The notes below the pieces were generated by a model. The model was not told the DNA's origin. It saw only the letters and a program-made list of their open reading frames with translations, and ran no database searches. Shown here one piece after another: positions 6,184 through 7,194 of a stretch of DNA of 7,194 nucleotides. Source of the DNA: Candidatus Aenigmatarchaeota archaeon (lineage in GTDB: Archaea > Aenigmatarchaeota > Aenigmatarchaeia > CG10238-14 > SpSt-28); assembly GCA_023256115.1 (NCBI GenBank), contig JAGDWU010000056.1, forward strand, positions 1 through 7,194, written 5' to 3'. Every line of letters begins with the position of its first letter. Position 1 is the first letter of the stretch. Made by a program: the position numbers and the translations under genes.

Positions 6184-7194
6184 AATTCTATTCTTTCACT
6201 AATTTCATTTGCATAATTTGTATACATCATTTCTTTAACTTTTTCCAAATCATTAGTATGTCCCAATACCCAACATAACTTAACATATGCACATTCAATT
6301 GTCCAATCGCATAAATGTCCAATAACTCCAATTTTTAACAATTTTCTTCCAGTTGAATAAACATTTAAGTTTAATCTTCCATAAATTGTTTGAGGAGCAA
6401 GCACTACTGGTATTCCTGCATCTATTAGCTCTTTTAATGCATTAATAATTTTTTCACTTACATGTCCCAGGCCGCTAGCAGCAATTACTATTCCTTTATA
6501 ATAATTTTTTAAACTCCTTATAAATTCTTCGCTAATATTTGGATGAAAGTAAATAATTCCAACTCTACTTTCAATTTTTGTATCCAAAATTAACTTTCTA
6601 TCTCCTCTTTTTTTGTAATTTTCAGTTAAAAATTTAATAGATTTTTTAAAATAGTTTATTTTTGCTATGGGTTTTTCATTTATAGATTTAAAAGCATTTC
6701 TTTTGCTAGTATGCATTTTTCTAACTCTTGTTCCTCTATGCAAGTAACAATATTTATCACTCATATTAGCATGCATACAAACTCCAACTTCTGCAAAATC
6801 GCTTTTTGCGGCTATTAATGAGCAAATTAAATTTACTTTATTATCGCTGCTTGGTCTATCTGAACTTCTTTGAGCTCCAACTAAAATTATTGGAACAGGT
6901 AAATTTTGTAACATAAAGCTTAATGCACAAGAAGTATAATGCAAAGTATCTGTTCCATGTAAAATTACTATTCCATATGTATTATTATTAATTTCTTTTG
7001 CACACTCTTCTGCCAATATTTTCCAATTTTCTGCTTGCATATTTTCGCTAAAAATGTTAAATACTTGCTTTACTTTTATATTTGAAATTTCTAAAATTTC
7101 TGGAAATTGGTTTATTAATTCTTTAGCAGAAATGCTTGGATAAACAGCTCCAGTATTATAATCAATTTTGCTTGCTATTGTACCACCAGCACCT
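6180..7194 (-). CDS. gatD: Glu-tRNA(Gln) amidotransferase subunit D (5' end outside window)
   Basis: GatD is the asparaginase-like subunit that releases ammonia from glutamine for GatE. The frame is open to the window edge and 338 codons are visible, the first incomplete; the family is about 430 long, so some 90 N-terminal residues are missing. The ATG at 7040 is an internal methionine: upstream of it the frame encodes GAGGTIASKIDYNTGAVYPS, the first catalytic motif of GatD. Counting from the first complete codon (7191-7193), the expected active-site set is present: T5 (GGTIAS), T81 and D82 (HGTDTLHYT), and K159 (RVRKMHTS). Also typical are VGAQRSSDRPSSD, HRGTRVRKMHTSKRNAF and the C-terminal WVLGHTNDLEKVKEMM. 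A cysteine-rich stretch near the end (HLCDWTIECAYVKLC) is unlike the usual MLPETAYVKLM. It leads an apparent operon with the membrane protein and gatE. Confidence 0.96.
   Translation of the reverse strand, partial: GAGGTIASKIDYNTGAVYPSISAKELINQFPEILEISNIKVKQVFNIFSENMQAENWKILAEECAKEINNNTYGIVILHGTDTLHYTSCALSFMLQNLPVPIILVGAQRSSDRPSSDNKVNLICSLIAAKSDFAEVGVCMHANMSDKYCYLHRGTRVRKMHTSKRNAFKSINEKPIAKINYFKKSIKFLTENYKKRGDRKLILDTKIESRVGIIYFHPNISEEFIRSLKNYYKGIVIAASGLGHVSEKIINALKELIDAGIPVVLAPQTIYGRLNLNVYSTGRKLLKIGVIGHLCDWTIECAYVKLCWVLGHTNDLEKVKEMMYTNYANEISERIEL

Noticed and set aside
6180..7040. A short 286-residue asparaginase starting at the ATG at 7040
   Set aside because: The frame continues upstream and encodes the first catalytic motif (GGTIAS) with the GatD-specific DYNTGAV, so 7040 is an internal methionine of a longer GatD.
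1..7194. tRNA genes, CRISPR arrays, insertion sequences, riboswitches
   Set aside because: The window is almost wholly coding; I saw no cloverleaf with a TTCGA-type T-arm, no regularly spaced repeats, no transposase and no inverted terminal repeats.

Overview
The window looks like a piece of a very compact, AT-rich archaeal chromosome (G+C roughly a quarter, judged by eye). The archaeal assignment rests on gatD and gatE (the archaea-specific tRNA-dependent amidotransferase), an archaeal-type HisRS, a stand-alone Elp3 with no other Elongator subunit, and a protein resembling the archaeal family DUF2258. Short genes, ATGA stop/start overlaps, convergent genes that overlap, almost no intergenic DNA (about 74 nt if the small gene at 374-562 is counted) and no visible Shine-Dalgarno sequences suggest a reduced genome, probably of the DPANN group. 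The phylum is inference.

Layout. (1) 1-317, minus: 5' part of an AlaX-type alanyl-tRNA editing protein, cut by the window edge. (2) 318-373: a 56-nt divergent promoter region with one AT-rich, nearly palindromic TATA-like element about 26 nt from the starts on both sides. (3) 374-2325, plus: an apparent operon of a small unknown gene whose start codon seems broken, hisS, and a DUF2258-like gene. (4) 2317-3915, minus: elp3, overlapping the end of the DUF2258-like gene. (5) 3917-4528, plus: a Trm9/ALKBH8-like SAM methyltransferase whose start codon is one base from that of elp3. (6) 4511-7194, minus: gatD (5' end missing), a three-helix membrane protein and gatE, joined by two ATGA overlaps; the end of gatE overlaps the methyltransferase gene.

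Almost every recognisable gene concerns tRNA quality or decoding: removal of mischarged amino acids from tRNA(Ala) (AlaX), histidine charging (HisRS), wobble-uridine carboxymethylation (Elp3), probable methyl-esterification of the same group (Trm9-like enzyme), and conversion of Glu-tRNA(Gln) to Gln-tRNA(Gln) (GatDE). The points most worth a second look are: a GatE of GatB length that lacks the AspRS-like (GAD) insertion domain; an 82-residue glycine-zipper membrane protein locked between gatD and gatE; the elp3/trm9-like divergent pair, whose two products would perform successive steps at U34; and the undescribed small gene in front of hisS.
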